This document shows, piece by piece, positions 9,221-18,900 of a stretch of DNA of 64,000 nt. The notes below the pieces were generated by a model. The model ran no database searches. It was not told the DNA's origin and saw only the letters and a program-made list of their open reading frames with translations. The translations under genes and the position numbers were made by a program. Position 1 is the stretch's first letter. Each line of letters begins with the position of its first letter. The stretch comes from Lutibacter maritimus (GTDB lineage: Bacteria; Bacteroidota; Bacteroidia; Flavobacteriales; Flavobacteriaceae): NCBI RefSeq assembly GCF_900116115.1, contig NZ_FOZP01000002.1:143487-207486 (forward strand), in the 5' to 3' direction.

Positions 9221-9778
9221 ATGAGCGGATCTAGAGCAGCAATAAGATATGCAAAAGCAATACTAAGTTTTGCACTTGACCAACAAAAAGAGGTTGAAGT
9301 AAATAACGATATGTTGCTAATTGCAAACACCATTAATGAAAGTAAAGATTTGCAATTATTGCTTACAAATCCAGTTGTTAAAACTGAATTAAAAAAAGTA
9401 GCGCTTAAAGAAGTATTTGCAACTAAAATATCCTCATTATCACAAAAATTAATAGACCTGTTAATTGACAATAAAAGATTGCCAATTTTAGATGAGGTAG
9501 CAAAAAAATATACAATTATTTTTGATTCATTAAAAGGTATAGAAATTGCAAAAGTTACTACCGCAATTCCTTTAACCGATGAATTAAACAAACAGGTTTT
9601 AAATAAAGTTAAAGAAATTACAGGAAAAGAAGCAACTATTGAAAATATTGTAAATCCAGATATTATTGGCGGATTTATTCTTCGTGTAGGCGATGTACAA
9701 TATGATGCAAGTGTTGCAAATAAATTACAAGTATTAAAAAGACAATTTGCAGACGAAAGTTATTTAGCAAAATTGTAA
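9221..9778 (+). CDS. atpH: F0F1 ATP synthase subunit delta
   Basis: 185 residues, the usual length for OSCP/delta. The N-terminal helical bundle begins RAAIRYAKAILSFALDQ, and the C-terminal domain contains the family motif PDIIGGFILRVGD (about 147-159). It joins the b subunits to the top of the alpha/beta ring. It lies 11 nt after atpF and 33 nt before atpA. Confidence 0.95.
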   Translation: MSGSRAAIRYAKAILSFALDQQKEVEVNNDMLLIANTINESKDLQLLLTNPVVKTELKKVALKEVFATKISSLSQKLIDLLIDNKRLPILDEVAKKYTIIFDSLKGIEIAKVTTAIPLTDELNKQVLNKVKEITGKEATIENIVNPDIIGGFILRVGDVQYDASVANKLQVLKRQFADESYLAKL

Positions 9779-9811
9779 TAATATAGATTTTAGTTTTAAA
9801 AAATATTAAAA

Positions 9812-11389
9812 ATGGCATCAATAAAACCAGCTGAAGTATCAGCAATTTTAAAACAACAATTAGCAGGATTTGAAGGTTCAGCTTCTTTAAACGAAGTAGG
9901 AACTGTATTACAAGTGGGTGATGGTATTGCTCGTGTATATGGTTTAGCAAATGTTCAATACGGTGAATTAGTTGAATTTGAAGATGGATTAGAAGGAATT
10001 GTATTGAACCTTGAAGAAGACAACGTTGGTGTTGTATTATTAGGTCATTCTAAATCTATAAAAGAAGGATCGACAGTAAAAAGAACCGAAAGAATTGCTT
10101 CACTTAAAGTTGGAGAAGGAATTGTTGGACGTGTTGTAAATACTTTAGGTTTTCCAATTGATGGTAAAGGCCCAATACAAGGTGAAACTTTTGAAATGCC
10201 ATTAGAACGTAAAGCTCCAGGTGTTATTTTTCGTGAACCAGTAACTGAGCCATTACAAACAGGATTAAAAGCTGTTGATGCTATGATTCCTATTGGTAGA
10301 GGTCAACGTGAACTTATTATTGGTGACCGTCAAACAGGTAAATCTACTGTTGCTATTGATACTATTATCAATCAAAAAGAATTTTACGATGCTGGTGTTC
10401 CTGTATATTGTATATATGTTGCAATTGGTCAAAAAGCATCTACAGTTGCTAATATTGCAAATCTATTAGAAGAAAAAGGAGCAATGGCATATACTACCAT
10501 AATTGCTGCTAACGCATCGGATCCAGCTGCAATGCAAGTTTATGCTCCAATGGGAGGTGCTGCAATTGGAGAATATTTTAGAGATACTGGTCGTCCCGCA
10601 TTAATTGTATATGATGATTTATCTAAACAAGCAGTTGCATACCGTGAAATTTCATTATTATTACGTCGTCCACCAGGACGTGAGGCGTATCCAGGTGACG
10701 TTTTCTACTTACACTCTCGTTTATTAGAACGTGCTGCAAAAATTATTAATAATGATATTATTGCTGCGCAAATGAATGATGTGCCAGATGCACTTCAAGG
10801 AAAAATAAAAGGTGGAGGTTCACTAACAGCTTTACCAATTATTGAAACACAAGCAGGTGACGTTTCGGCATATATTCCAACGAACGTAATTTCTATTACA
10901 GATGGACAAATTTTCTTAGATGGAGATTTATTTAATTCAGGTGTTAGACCAGCAATTAATGTTGGTATTTCGGTTTCTCGTGTTGGTGGTAATGCCCAAA
11001 TTAAATCAATGAAAAAAGTAGCAGGTACATTAAAATTAGATCAAGCACAATTTCGTGAGCTAGAAGCTTTCGCTAAGTTTGGATCCGATTTAGATGCAGC
11101 TACAATGAATGTAATTTCAAAAGGACAACGTAATGTTGAGATTTTAAAACAAAATCAGGCAGATCCATTTAAAGTTGAAGATCAAATTGCAATTATTTAT
11201 GCAGGATCTAAAAACTTACTAAGAACTGTTCCTGTTGAAAAAGTAAAAGAATTTGAAAGCGATTATATTGAATATTTAAATGCAAAACACAGAGATACAT
11301 TAGATACTTTAAAAGCAGGTAAATTAACTGATGAAGTTATTGATGTATTAACAAGTGCTGCAAAAGAAGTTTCAGCAAAATACGCATAA
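9812..11389 (+). CDS. atpA: F0F1 ATP synthase subunit alpha
   Basis: 525 residues, full length. The P-loop GDRQTGKS is at 171-178, and the family signature [14 protein letters not shown] is present in the C-terminal half. It is the non-catalytic nucleotide-binding subunit of F1. Downstream, a 97-nt gap filled mostly by a palindromic repeat separates it from atpG. The catalytic beta subunit (atpD) and epsilon (atpC) are not in this window, as is normal in Flavobacteriia where they form a separate locus. Confidence 0.97.
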   Translation: MASIKPAEVSAILKQQLAGFEGSASLNEVGTVLQVGDGIARVYGLANVQYGELVEFEDGLEGIVLNLEEDNVGVVLLGHSKSIKEGSTVKRTERIASLKVGEGIVGRVVNTLGFPIDGKGPIQGETFEMPLERKAPGVIFREPVTEPLQTGLKAVDAMIPIGRGQRELIIGDRQTGKSTVAIDTIINQKEFYDAGVPVYCIYVAIGQKASTVANIANLLEEKGAMAYTTIIAANASDPAAMQVYAPMGGAAIGEYFRDTGRPALIVYDDLSKQAVAYREISLLLRRPPGREAYPGDVFYLHSRLLERAAKIINNDIIAAQMNDVPDALQGKIKGGGSLTALPIIETQAGDVSAYIPTNVISITDGQIFLDGDLFNSGVRPAINVGISVSRVGGNAQIKSMKKVAGTLKLDQAQFRELEAFAKFGSDLDAATMNVISKGQRNVEILKQNQADPFKVEDQIAIIYAGSKNLLRTVPVEKVKEFESDYIEYLNAKHRDTLDTLKAGKLTDEVIDVLTSAAKEVSAKYA

Positions 11390-11398
11390 AATATAAAC

Positions 11399-11474
11399 TG
11401 TCATTCCCATAAAAGTGGGAATCTCATGATTTGAAGTTCATTTATAAAGATTCCGCATCAAGTGCGGAATGACA
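11399..11474. repeat. REP/MITE-like palindromic element inside the ATP synthase operon
   Basis: A 76-nt element bounded by perfect 9-bp terminal inverted repeats, TGTCATTCC and GGAATGACA. Inside are two hairpins: ATTCCCAT/GTGGGAAT (loop AAAA) and ATTCCGCA/TGCGGAAT. Elements with this TGTCATTCC...GGAATGACA layout are common between genes in Flavobacteriia. This is the only copy I found in the window. Its right end creates an ATG at 11469 that falsely lengthens atpG. Confidence 0.75.
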
Positions 11475-11486
11475 AATAAAATTAGA

Positions 11487-12347
11487 ATGGCAAACTTAAA
11501 AGAAATACGTAACAGAATTGCATCCATTGGGTCAACAATGCAGATTACAAGTGCCATGAAAATGGTTTCTGCTGCAAAATTGAAAAAAGCGCAAGATGCA
11601 ATTACACAAATGCGTCCGTATGCCGAAAAACTTACGGAACTTTTACAAAGTTTAAGTGCATCACTTGAAGGTGAAGTAGGTGGAGTTTATTCACAACAAA
11701 AAGAAGTATCAAAAGTATTAATTGTTGTAATTACTTCAAACAGAGGCTTATGTGGTGGTTTTAATTCATCAGTAATTAAAGCAACCGCAAAACATATTGA
11801 AGATAATTTTAAAGGAAAAGAAGTAGCTCTTTTAACAATTGGGAAAAAAGGTTTTGATATTTTAAGTAAATCTTTTAAAGTTATTGAAAAAGATAATGAA
11901 ATTTTTGACGATTTAACTTTTGATAATGTGGCTATTATTGCCGAAAAAATAATGAGCTTGTTTGCCGAAGGTCGTTTTGATAAAGTAGAATTAGTGTACA
12001 ATCATTTTAAAAATGCAGCTACTCAAATTACTACAATTGAACAATTTTTACCAATTGAACCTGTTAAAGGAACAGTTAAAGTTAACACTGATTATATTTT
12101 TGAACCTTCAAAAGCAGAAATTGTGTTAGAATTGATTCCAAAATCATTAAAAACACAATTATATAAAGCTATAAGAGATTCTTTCGCTGCCGAACATGGC
12201 GCTCGTATGACAGCAATGCACAAAGCAACTGATAATGCAACTGAATTACGTAACGATTTAAAATTAACGTATAACAAAGCACGTCAGGCTGCAATTACAA
12301 ATGAAATATTAGAAATTGTAGGAGGAGCTGAGGCACTAAATAATTAG
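11487..12347 (+). CDS. atpG: F0F1 ATP synthase subunit gamma
   Basis: 286 residues from ATG at 11487 (MANLKEIRNRIASIGST), the conserved family N-terminus. An in-frame ATG at 11469 would add MTNKIR, but those codons belong to the palindromic repeat, so the inner start is chosen. The C-terminus carries the conserved helix with ARQAAITNEILEIVGGA. Gamma is the rotating central shaft of F1. A strong terminator follows and closes the cluster. Confidence 0.95.
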   Translation: MANLKEIRNRIASIGSTMQITSAMKMVSAAKLKKAQDAITQMRPYAEKLTELLQSLSASLEGEVGGVYSQQKEVSKVLIVVITSNRGLCGGFNSSVIKATAKHIEDNFKGKEVALLTIGKKGFDILSKSFKVIEKDNEIFDDLTFDNVAIIAEKIMSLFAEGRFDKVELVYNHFKNAATQITTIEQFLPIEPVKGTVKVNTDYIFEPSKAEIVLELIPKSLKTQLYKAIRDSFAAEHGARMTAMHKATDNATELRNDLKLTYNKARQAAITNEILEIVGGAEALNN

Positions 12348-12372
12348 ATATATTTTTTAAAAAATAATATTA

Positions 12373-12406
12373 AAAAAGAGCTTATCCAATTGGATAAGCT
12401 CTTTTT
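12373..12406 (+). terminator. Terminator of the ATP synthase operon
   Basis: A perfect 34-bp palindrome, AAAAAGAGCTTATCCAA and its complement, ending in a T run, 25 nt after atpG. The A run on the other side makes it symmetrical, but only plus-strand genes border it. Confidence 0.9.
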
Positions 12407-12451
12407 ATTTAAGTTTGGTACGTACTTTGCTCTTGTAGAAAAAAACATATC

Positions 12452-12919
12452 ATGAAAAAAATTATCCCTTTATCAATAATTGCTTTAATTCTTTTATCAT
12501 TTTCTTGCTGTAAAAGTTCAAAAGCACAAACTAGTAATCTTGTAAGTTCTACTAAACATTTTTCGGTTGTAAATGCTTATTATACAAATTGGGTTGGAGG
12601 TCAACCAGGTATTAAAGGTCTTACTATTAAAGTATTTATAGATAATCCGACCATTACTTTAGACAGTCTTTATTTTAGAAACAAACAAACAGCATTAAAA
12701 CAGGATTTAATTGGCAATAATAAACCATTTATTTGTAGTACAACTACCAGCAAATCTCCCGATTTTATACTAAGTGATGATCCAAAAAAAGAATATGGGA
12801 ATCAAGCACCTAATATAGTAAATAATATTCCTTTTCAATTGAAAGCAAACGAAGCGGTAGTATCATACAACTTTAATAATACCAAATTTTATAAAAAAAT
12901 AATTCTAAAAAAACAATAG
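12452..12919 (+). CDS. Hypothetical lipoprotein
   Basis: 155 residues. An N-terminal signal (about 1-18) ends in the lipobox LSFSC, with a second Cys directly after. The mature part is a small beta-rich domain with no motif I recognise; it contains a likely conserved patch, FIDNPTITLDSLYFRNK. It looks like a lipoprotein conserved within Flavobacteriia. It is transcribed alone, between the ATP synthase terminator and the sigma-54-like promoter at 12974. Function unknown. Confidence 0.65.
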   Translation: MKKIIPLSIIALILLSFSCCKSSKAQTSNLVSSTKHFSVVNAYYTNWVGGQPGIKGLTIKVFIDNPTITLDSLYFRNKQTALKQDLIGNNKPFICSTTTSKSPDFILSDDPKKEYGNQAPNIVNNIPFQLKANEAVVSYNFNNTKFYKKIILKKQ

Positions 12920-12973
12920 ATAACAAGCTGTTTTTAAGCTTTTTACACTATTTTAAATATCCATAATAATTTT

Positions 12974-12990
12974 TTGGCACGGAAATTGAA
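12974..12990 (+). promoter_or_regulatory. Sigma-54-like promoter
   Basis: TTGGCACG, then 4 nt, then TTGAA. The GG at 12976-12977 and the G at 12988 have the exact 12-nt spacing of the -24/-12 elements (consensus TTGGCACG-N4-TTGCA); only the -12 C is changed to A. Predicted transcription start near 13001, 23 nt before the ATG at 13024. Confidence 0.5.
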
Positions 12991-13023
12991 TTTCTAAATA
13001 CATAACCCAAAAAATTAATGATT

Positions 13024-13953
13024 ATGAGAACTTTAAAATTACTTTATATTTCACTTATTATTAGTATCTCATTTACGGCTTGTGTTGTTGTTGAAGATGA
13101 TTACCATGATAATTATGTAAACTTAGAAGATGTTGTAACCGCTTACGATTTATGGTATATAGATTACAACCAAACCGCTGGAACTGGTGATGTTCCGTTT
13201 TTATCAAAAGCATTTACATTATCATTTATAAATGGAAAGTTATATGCTAATAATAATTTAGTTGGTATTGGTTCTACTGGAAATGGATATGGAATTCAAA
13301 TAGGATATTACAATACATTAAATGGTTTTTTAGAAATTGACCACAATATAGATGGATATTATGATTTTGATATAATTCAAGTATCCAATGACAGAATTAA
13401 ACTAAAAGATAATTACAATAAAGTAACCTATTATTTAGAAGGATATCAAAAATACAATTTTGATTACAATCAAATATTTTATGACAACATTGAATATTTT
13501 TTACAAGAATATGATGCTTGGGAAAAAACATATACAAGTAATTCAGGAACAATTAATGAATTTGACAATGAAAATTTTTTAGCATTTACACCAGAAAATA
13601 TAACAACATTTTATAGTTCGCAAGACAATAATGGCACAAATATTGCAAATATTTATTGGGATTATGTAGGTGATTATTTTGTTGCAAACGTTCAGGGATA
13701 TAACAATTTAAAAATTTTAACATTAGATTATGATTCTTGGGGCAATGAAGAGTTTGAATTGAGCGTTATTAACGATAGAAAAATAAGTTTATATCATTTA
13801 GGTTCTGGAACAACCTATGAATTTACAGGAAGAGGATATATTCAGTATAAAAAATCTGCTTTGGCAAATAAAAGTGAAAATGTTGTAAGTAATGATGGAA
13901 GAAAACGAACTAAAGTAGAAAGAGAAACAAAAATTAAAAGAAATTTAAAATAA
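13024..13953 (+). CDS. Hypothetical surface lipoprotein
   Basis: 309 residues from ATG at 13024 (an ATG two codons earlier, at 13018, is also in frame). Signal peptide 1-19 with lipobox FTAC. The mature protein is Asn/Tyr/Asp-rich and appears to hold two similar beta-sheet halves: both contain a stretch of the type DLWYIDYN or DAWEKTYT, followed later by a YLEGYQKY or YEFTGRGYIQYK closing strand. The C-terminal 25 residues are basic (RKRTKVERETKIKRNLK), which is unusual for a lipoprotein. Function unknown. It stands behind a sigma-54-like promoter and in front of a terminator, so it is probably a single-gene unit. Confidence 0.65.
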   Translation: MRTLKLLYISLIISISFTACVVVEDDYHDNYVNLEDVVTAYDLWYIDYNQTAGTGDVPFLSKAFTLSFINGKLYANNNLVGIGSTGNGYGIQIGYYNTLNGFLEIDHNIDGYYDFDIIQVSNDRIKLKDNYNKVTYYLEGYQKYNFDYNQIFYDNIEYFLQEYDAWEKTYTSNSGTINEFDNENFLAFTPENITTFYSSQDNNGTNIANIYWDYVGDYFVANVQGYNNLKILTLDYDSWGNEEFELSVINDRKISLYHLGSGTTYEFTGRGYIQYKKSALANKSENVVSNDGRKRTKVERETKIKRNLK

Positions 13954-14001
13954 AGTTTGGTTAGTTGATTTTTGGTTGGTTAGTAAAATAACCATCCATT
14001 C

Positions 14002-14030
14002 AAAACCGTTCCCTGATTAGGAACGGTTTT
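14002..14030 (+). terminator. Intrinsic terminator after the lipoprotein gene
   Basis: An 11-bp perfect stem (14002-14012 AAAACCGTTCC, 14020-14030) with a 7-nt loop, followed by TTT. It ends the 13024 gene 48 nt after its stop. Confidence 0.88.
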
Positions 14031-14063
14031 TTTGTATATTTATACTATAAAAAAATTATAAAA

Positions 14064-14819
14064 ATGAAACTTAAAACAGCATTTATTACAGGTGCAACGT
14101 CTGGAATTGGAAAAGCTACCGCAGAAATTTTTGCAAAAAATAATATTCAATTAGTGCTATGCGGCAGAAGAGCCGAACGATTAGCAAAAATTAAAGAACA
14201 ATTAGAAAAGCTAACGAAAGTTACTGCCCTACAATTTGATGTTAGCAAAAAGGAAGATGTTTTTAATGCCATTAAAAGTTTGCCTCAAGAATTTCAAAAT
14301 ATAGATATTTTAATAAATAATGCAGGAAATGCCCATGGTTTAAGTACCATACAAGATGGAAGTACTGATGATTGGGATGCCATGTTAGATATTAATGTAA
14401 AAGGCTTATTGTACGTTTCAAAAGCCATTTTACCTAAAATGATAGAAAAAAACACTGGATTTATAGTTAATATTGGTTCAATTGCAGGGAAAGAAGTGTA
14501 TCCAAACGGAAACGTATATTGCGCCTCAAAATACGCTGTAAACGCTTTAAACAAATCAATGCGATTAGATTTAAATAAATACAATATTCGCGTATCAGCA
14601 ATCCATCCAGGAGCTGTGGAAACTGAATTTTCTGAAGTCCGTTTTAAAGGTGATAAAGAAAAAGCTGCAAATGTTTATAAAGGCTTTAACGCTTTGCAAG
14701 CTAATGATATTGCTGAAATTATATATTTTGTAATTAGCAGACCAGCACATGTAAATATTGAAGATTTAATTGTATATCCTACCGCACAAGCAAGTGCCAC
14801 AATTTTAAATAGAGTCTAA
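14064..14819 (+). CDS. SDR family NAD(P)-dependent oxidoreductase (YdfG-like)
   Basis: 251 residues, classical short-chain dehydrogenase. Cofactor motif TGATSGIG at 9-16, NNAG at 85-88, catalytic Ser139, Tyr152 and Lys156 (YCASK). The Arg-rich segment after the second strand (GRRAERL) suggests NADP preference. The overall pattern resembles YdfG, a dehydrogenase of serine and other 3-hydroxy acids, but the substrate is inferred only. The next gene starts 6 nt downstream. Confidence 0.88.
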   Translation: MKLKTAFITGATSGIGKATAEIFAKNNIQLVLCGRRAERLAKIKEQLEKLTKVTALQFDVSKKEDVFNAIKSLPQEFQNIDILINNAGNAHGLSTIQDGSTDDWDAMLDINVKGLLYVSKAILPKMIEKNTGFIVNIGSIAGKEVYPNGNVYCASKYAVNALNKSMRLDLNKYNIRVSAIHPGAVETEFSEVRFKGDKEKAANVYKGFNALQANDIAEIIYFVISRPAHVNIEDLIVYPTAQASATILNRV

Positions 14820-14825
14820 ATTAAA

Positions 14826-15959
14826 ATGATTAATAAACGTCTTTTAATTAAAAATCTGCTTACCTATACTGATGAAAATAGCTTTTATGATAAAAAGCAA
14901 CAACTTTCATTAGACAATAAAGAAGGAAAAGCTAAATTTTTAAAACACGTTTGTGCACTTTCTAATTCTAATCCCGAAAATAATTCATATATCGTTATTG
15001 GAGTTGAAGATCAATATAATAAAATAGAAGGTGTTGATTTTTTTGATGATAGTAAAATTCAAAATTTAATAAACTCTTATTTAGCAAATCCACCTAAAGT
15101 TCAATACGAAAATATACATTTTCCAAGTTTACCAAGGTATAAAGTTGTTGGATTGGTTACCATCCAATCCAACAACAAAGTTACCTCGCTTAAAAAGGGT
15201 ATTTGGAAATATGTAAAAGGCCGAATATTTTTTAGGAGAGGAAGTAATTCAATGTCTACTTTAGGAAAATTTGAATTGATAAACACAAATAAAGAAATTG
15301 TTGAAGCCATAGAAAAAAATGCAAGCAGCAATATTGAATTAACTTTAGATGGCGTTTTTGATTTTTTTAAAAGACACGAAGAATATCATCCAACATATAA
15401 AGTTTTTAATGAGCAATTTGTATTGTGTTGGGCTGGTCAAAAAAAAGTGATAAAGGATAAAATATTTTACTCAAGAGTTGATATTGAGTTAATTAATGAA
15501 CAAGTTCGGTTATTTTATTCTGCATTAGATGAAGTTAAAATTGAATTTAATAAACAATCATTCATCATAACTGAATATGTGTATTTAAGAATAAAAGAAG
15601 TATTTGATTATTATCCTTTAGAAAAAACCATCATTCATTTTAAAGAAAATGGAAAACATGATATAGTTACTGAATTATTATTTAAACCTCCACAATTTGA
15701 TAAAGTTGTTTTACATCATATTTTTAATAATTGTAATACCATTCTTCAAAAATTAAAAAAGAATGTACCGCTTTCTGAAAGTGAACAATTAGATGTGTTA
15801 GAAATGCCTACAAATTATATGATTTGTGTATTTAATGGAATTCCAAATGCCTATTTACGATTAAAAGAATCTAAACAATATTTAAAAAACTTAGACGATA
15901 AAACTAGCTATATTAAATATAAAGAAGCTGTGAGAGTTTTAAGAAAAGTGAATTTTTAA
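14826..15959 (+). CDS. AlbA_2/Schlafen-type putative DNA-binding protein
   Basis: 377 residues. Residues about 20-160 form an AlbA_2 (formerly AAA_4) domain: FLKHVCALSN, then SYIVIGVED, then the strand with FFRRGSNS. This domain is found in putative DNA-binding or ATP-binding regulators. The C-terminal 200 residues show no known motif. It follows the SDR gene by 6 nt and is probably co-transcribed. It converges with the next minus-strand gene with a 3-nt gap and no visible terminator. Confidence 0.7.
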   Translation: MINKRLLIKNLLTYTDENSFYDKKQQLSLDNKEGKAKFLKHVCALSNSNPENNSYIVIGVEDQYNKIEGVDFFDDSKIQNLINSYLANPPKVQYENIHFPSLPRYKVVGLVTIQSNNKVTSLKKGIWKYVKGRIFFRRGSNSMSTLGKFELINTNKEIVEAIEKNASSNIELTLDGVFDFFKRHEEYHPTYKVFNEQFVLCWAGQKKVIKDKIFYSRVDIELINEQVRLFYSALDEVKIEFNKQSFIITEYVYLRIKEVFDYYPLEKTIIHFKENGKHDIVTELLFKPPQFDKVVLHHIFNNCNTILQKLKKNVPLSESEQLDVLEMPTNYMICVFNGIPNAYLRLKESKQYLKNLDDKTSYIKYKEAVRVLRKVNF

Positions 15960-15962
15960 AAT

Positions 15963-18900
15963 TTACTTTATTAAAATTCTTTTACTTCCTTGAGCATTAT
16001 CACTTGTTAATTTTACGATATAAACGCCAGTAGAAACTCCATAAATTTCAATTTGCTCAATATTTCCTCTAGCAAAATTCACACTATTTTTATAGATGGG
16101 TTGGCCAGAAATAGTAAATACTTCAATAATTGTTTTACCTGTTAATTGACTTGAGGATATAAAAAATTGACCATCGGATATTGTTGGAAAAATAGACGTA
16201 CCCGTTCTTTCAAAAAATTGATCATCAATTCCTAATGAGCTATCAATATTTATATTTATTTGTTGGTTTGGTAAAAAACCACTGGTTGCATTTGTAATAT
16301 CTACTTTAAAGTAATCTGTTGTAGTGCTACTTGCGTTATTTACATAAGTAATTTTACTTGTATTTATATCGTTTTGTGTAAATGTTTCCCCAAGCAACAA
16401 AGCTGTATTATTTAAACGCACACTTCCTTTAGTTGGTAATTCTGTTAACATAAAAACTTGTTCAAAAGCGGTAGAACCAATACTTGTGGCCTCCGTTTCT
16501 GCCTGATTTAATATATAAGTGCTATTTGTTCCAACTGTTAACGAGCTATTTGTAAAAGTTGAATTTGTGATATTTTCCGCATAACAAAACTCCAACGACC
16601 AGCTATTTAATGTTCCTGTATCACCCGTATATGCATCAAATATTTCAATAGTCCAATTTCCAACTGAATTTTCATTTACAAAGCCAGCTAAAGGTTGCGT
16701 TGGAATAAATGTTCCAGTAATGGGTTGTGAACCACAAACTATTGTACTTACTGCTTCATCATCAAAAGTTACTTCTAAACCATCAGTATCTCCACAAGAT
16801 CCATCAAATAAAACAATGGTAGTATTATTTGGTGATGTTAACTTAATATCAAAATCCGAAATATACGTATGTGTAATATCTACCGAAACTTTTACTTTAC
16901 TAATTGTAAAGCTATCCGCAATATTTATAGTTGATGTAGTAATTATACCATCATCAATAGCAGTATTAGCATTTTTTATATCAGCAGGTCTATCACAATT
17001 ATTAATTGCAGCAGTTATAAAATTTTTTGTTGCGGAGTAATCACCAGTATTACAATCGTTTTTAGCTCTAACTTTCCAATAATAAACTGTAGATAGGTTT
17101 AAAATTGTTCCTATTTTATAATAATTATTAGGCGTATTGCTTGTTTCAATTATAGTATTAAAACCTGCATCGGTTGAAATTATAACGTCATAAGATGTTG
17201 CCTGAACATCTGCTAACCATGTTAAATTAGCTCCATTAATACTAATTTGATTTGCACCATCGGCAGGTAATGAAGTTGTAACAACTCCAACTTCATTTTT
17301 AACAACTAACAACAATTCTTTAGAAACTGTTGGTCCTCCAACTCCTGTAACTGTAATTATATATTCTCCTGGAGAAACAGCATTAATATTAGTTAAAGTC
17401 AACGTAAAACTTGCATCCGAACTATTAAATGTACTTGCACTTAAATTTGATGTGGCTCCAGAAGGAACACCAGAAACCAAAATATTTGTTGAAGTTGCAT
17501 AACCACCCAATGCTTTATAATCTAAATTAAAAACTGCATTTGCAGATGCAGTACAAACTTCTAAAACACTATTTGTAGAAGCTATTGTATATGTTGAGTT
17601 TGTTGAACTGGTAAACTGACCAGTAAATACACCTCTTCCAAAAGTAGTTGCTAATATACTGTTATCACTTGTTCTTAAATCTAAATCAACAACCTTAACA
17701 TCACGCATTCCGTTATAAGAACTAGTCCATGTTGGACTTGCTTCATTAAAGTTTTTTGATACCCAAATACCTAATTCTGTACCAACAATTACTTCATTTC
17801 TTGCTAATGGATTTTGCAAAATACTTTTTACTGGCATATCGGGTAAATTACCTTCTTTATTCACCCAACTTACACCACCGTTAGATGAATACCAAATATT
17901 ACTTACCCCATAATTATGAAAAGTTACAAAAATATCATTTTCAGTTTCACCAAATTCAACTGCAGAAATACTTCCTACAAAAGCGCTTCCTGTAATTTCT
18001 TCCCATTTTATTACACTTGTATTTGTTTCATTCGCATTGGATAATTTTAATAATTTTCCATTTTCAGTTCCAACCAATAATATTGAGCTGGTTGTTGTAA
18101 AAGGTGAAACTTTAAAAGCAGTAGGAGCTGCATTTAGCAATGCGTTTGTTAACTTACTTTTTGTAGCATTACTACTTCCTAAAATATATCTGTTAATAGC
18201 AAACGAACCATTGGTACCATTTGAAAACATAATATTTAAATTATGATCTAAACCAGCCTGATTGATAAAATCTCCCTCATCATCATTATTATCAATAGTA
18301 TATGATGTTCCTGGATAAGGTAAACTATAATAATAATGATTTCCATATACGTAAGAAGCTATCATATAATTTCCATCTTTATCTATAGTACTATACGCGC
18401 CATCACCACCAGAAACAAAAATACTTGAATTTGCTCCTGCTGAAGCTCCATTTATAAATGGCGTTCCGTTATCTTGTGCTCCAGCTAAAATCAATTCATT
18501 TGAAATACTTTGTCCGTAACCACCATAATAAAACTGGGTTACATTATAATCTTTATTTCTTGAAGATATTGCATTAGAGTTAGATACTGCAGTAGATAAA
18601 TTTGACGCATAGTAAATACCACCATCACAACCTATAACTGCTTGATTACTGTTTTCTGGTCTAAAAGTAAATGCATGTTGATCGGCATGAACATATGAAC
18701 AACTTAAAGTGTTTAAATTGGCATTGTTAGACCATTTTGATATTTGATCCCATTCACTTGCTAAATTGGTATTAATACCTTGTGAAGTTCTAAACAAATC
18801 TATTCCGCCCACATAAACAATATCATCATTTGAAGGATCTACCTCAACTACCAAATCATAAAAAGCTTGTCCACGTGTAAAATCATTAGCAGGAATTCCA

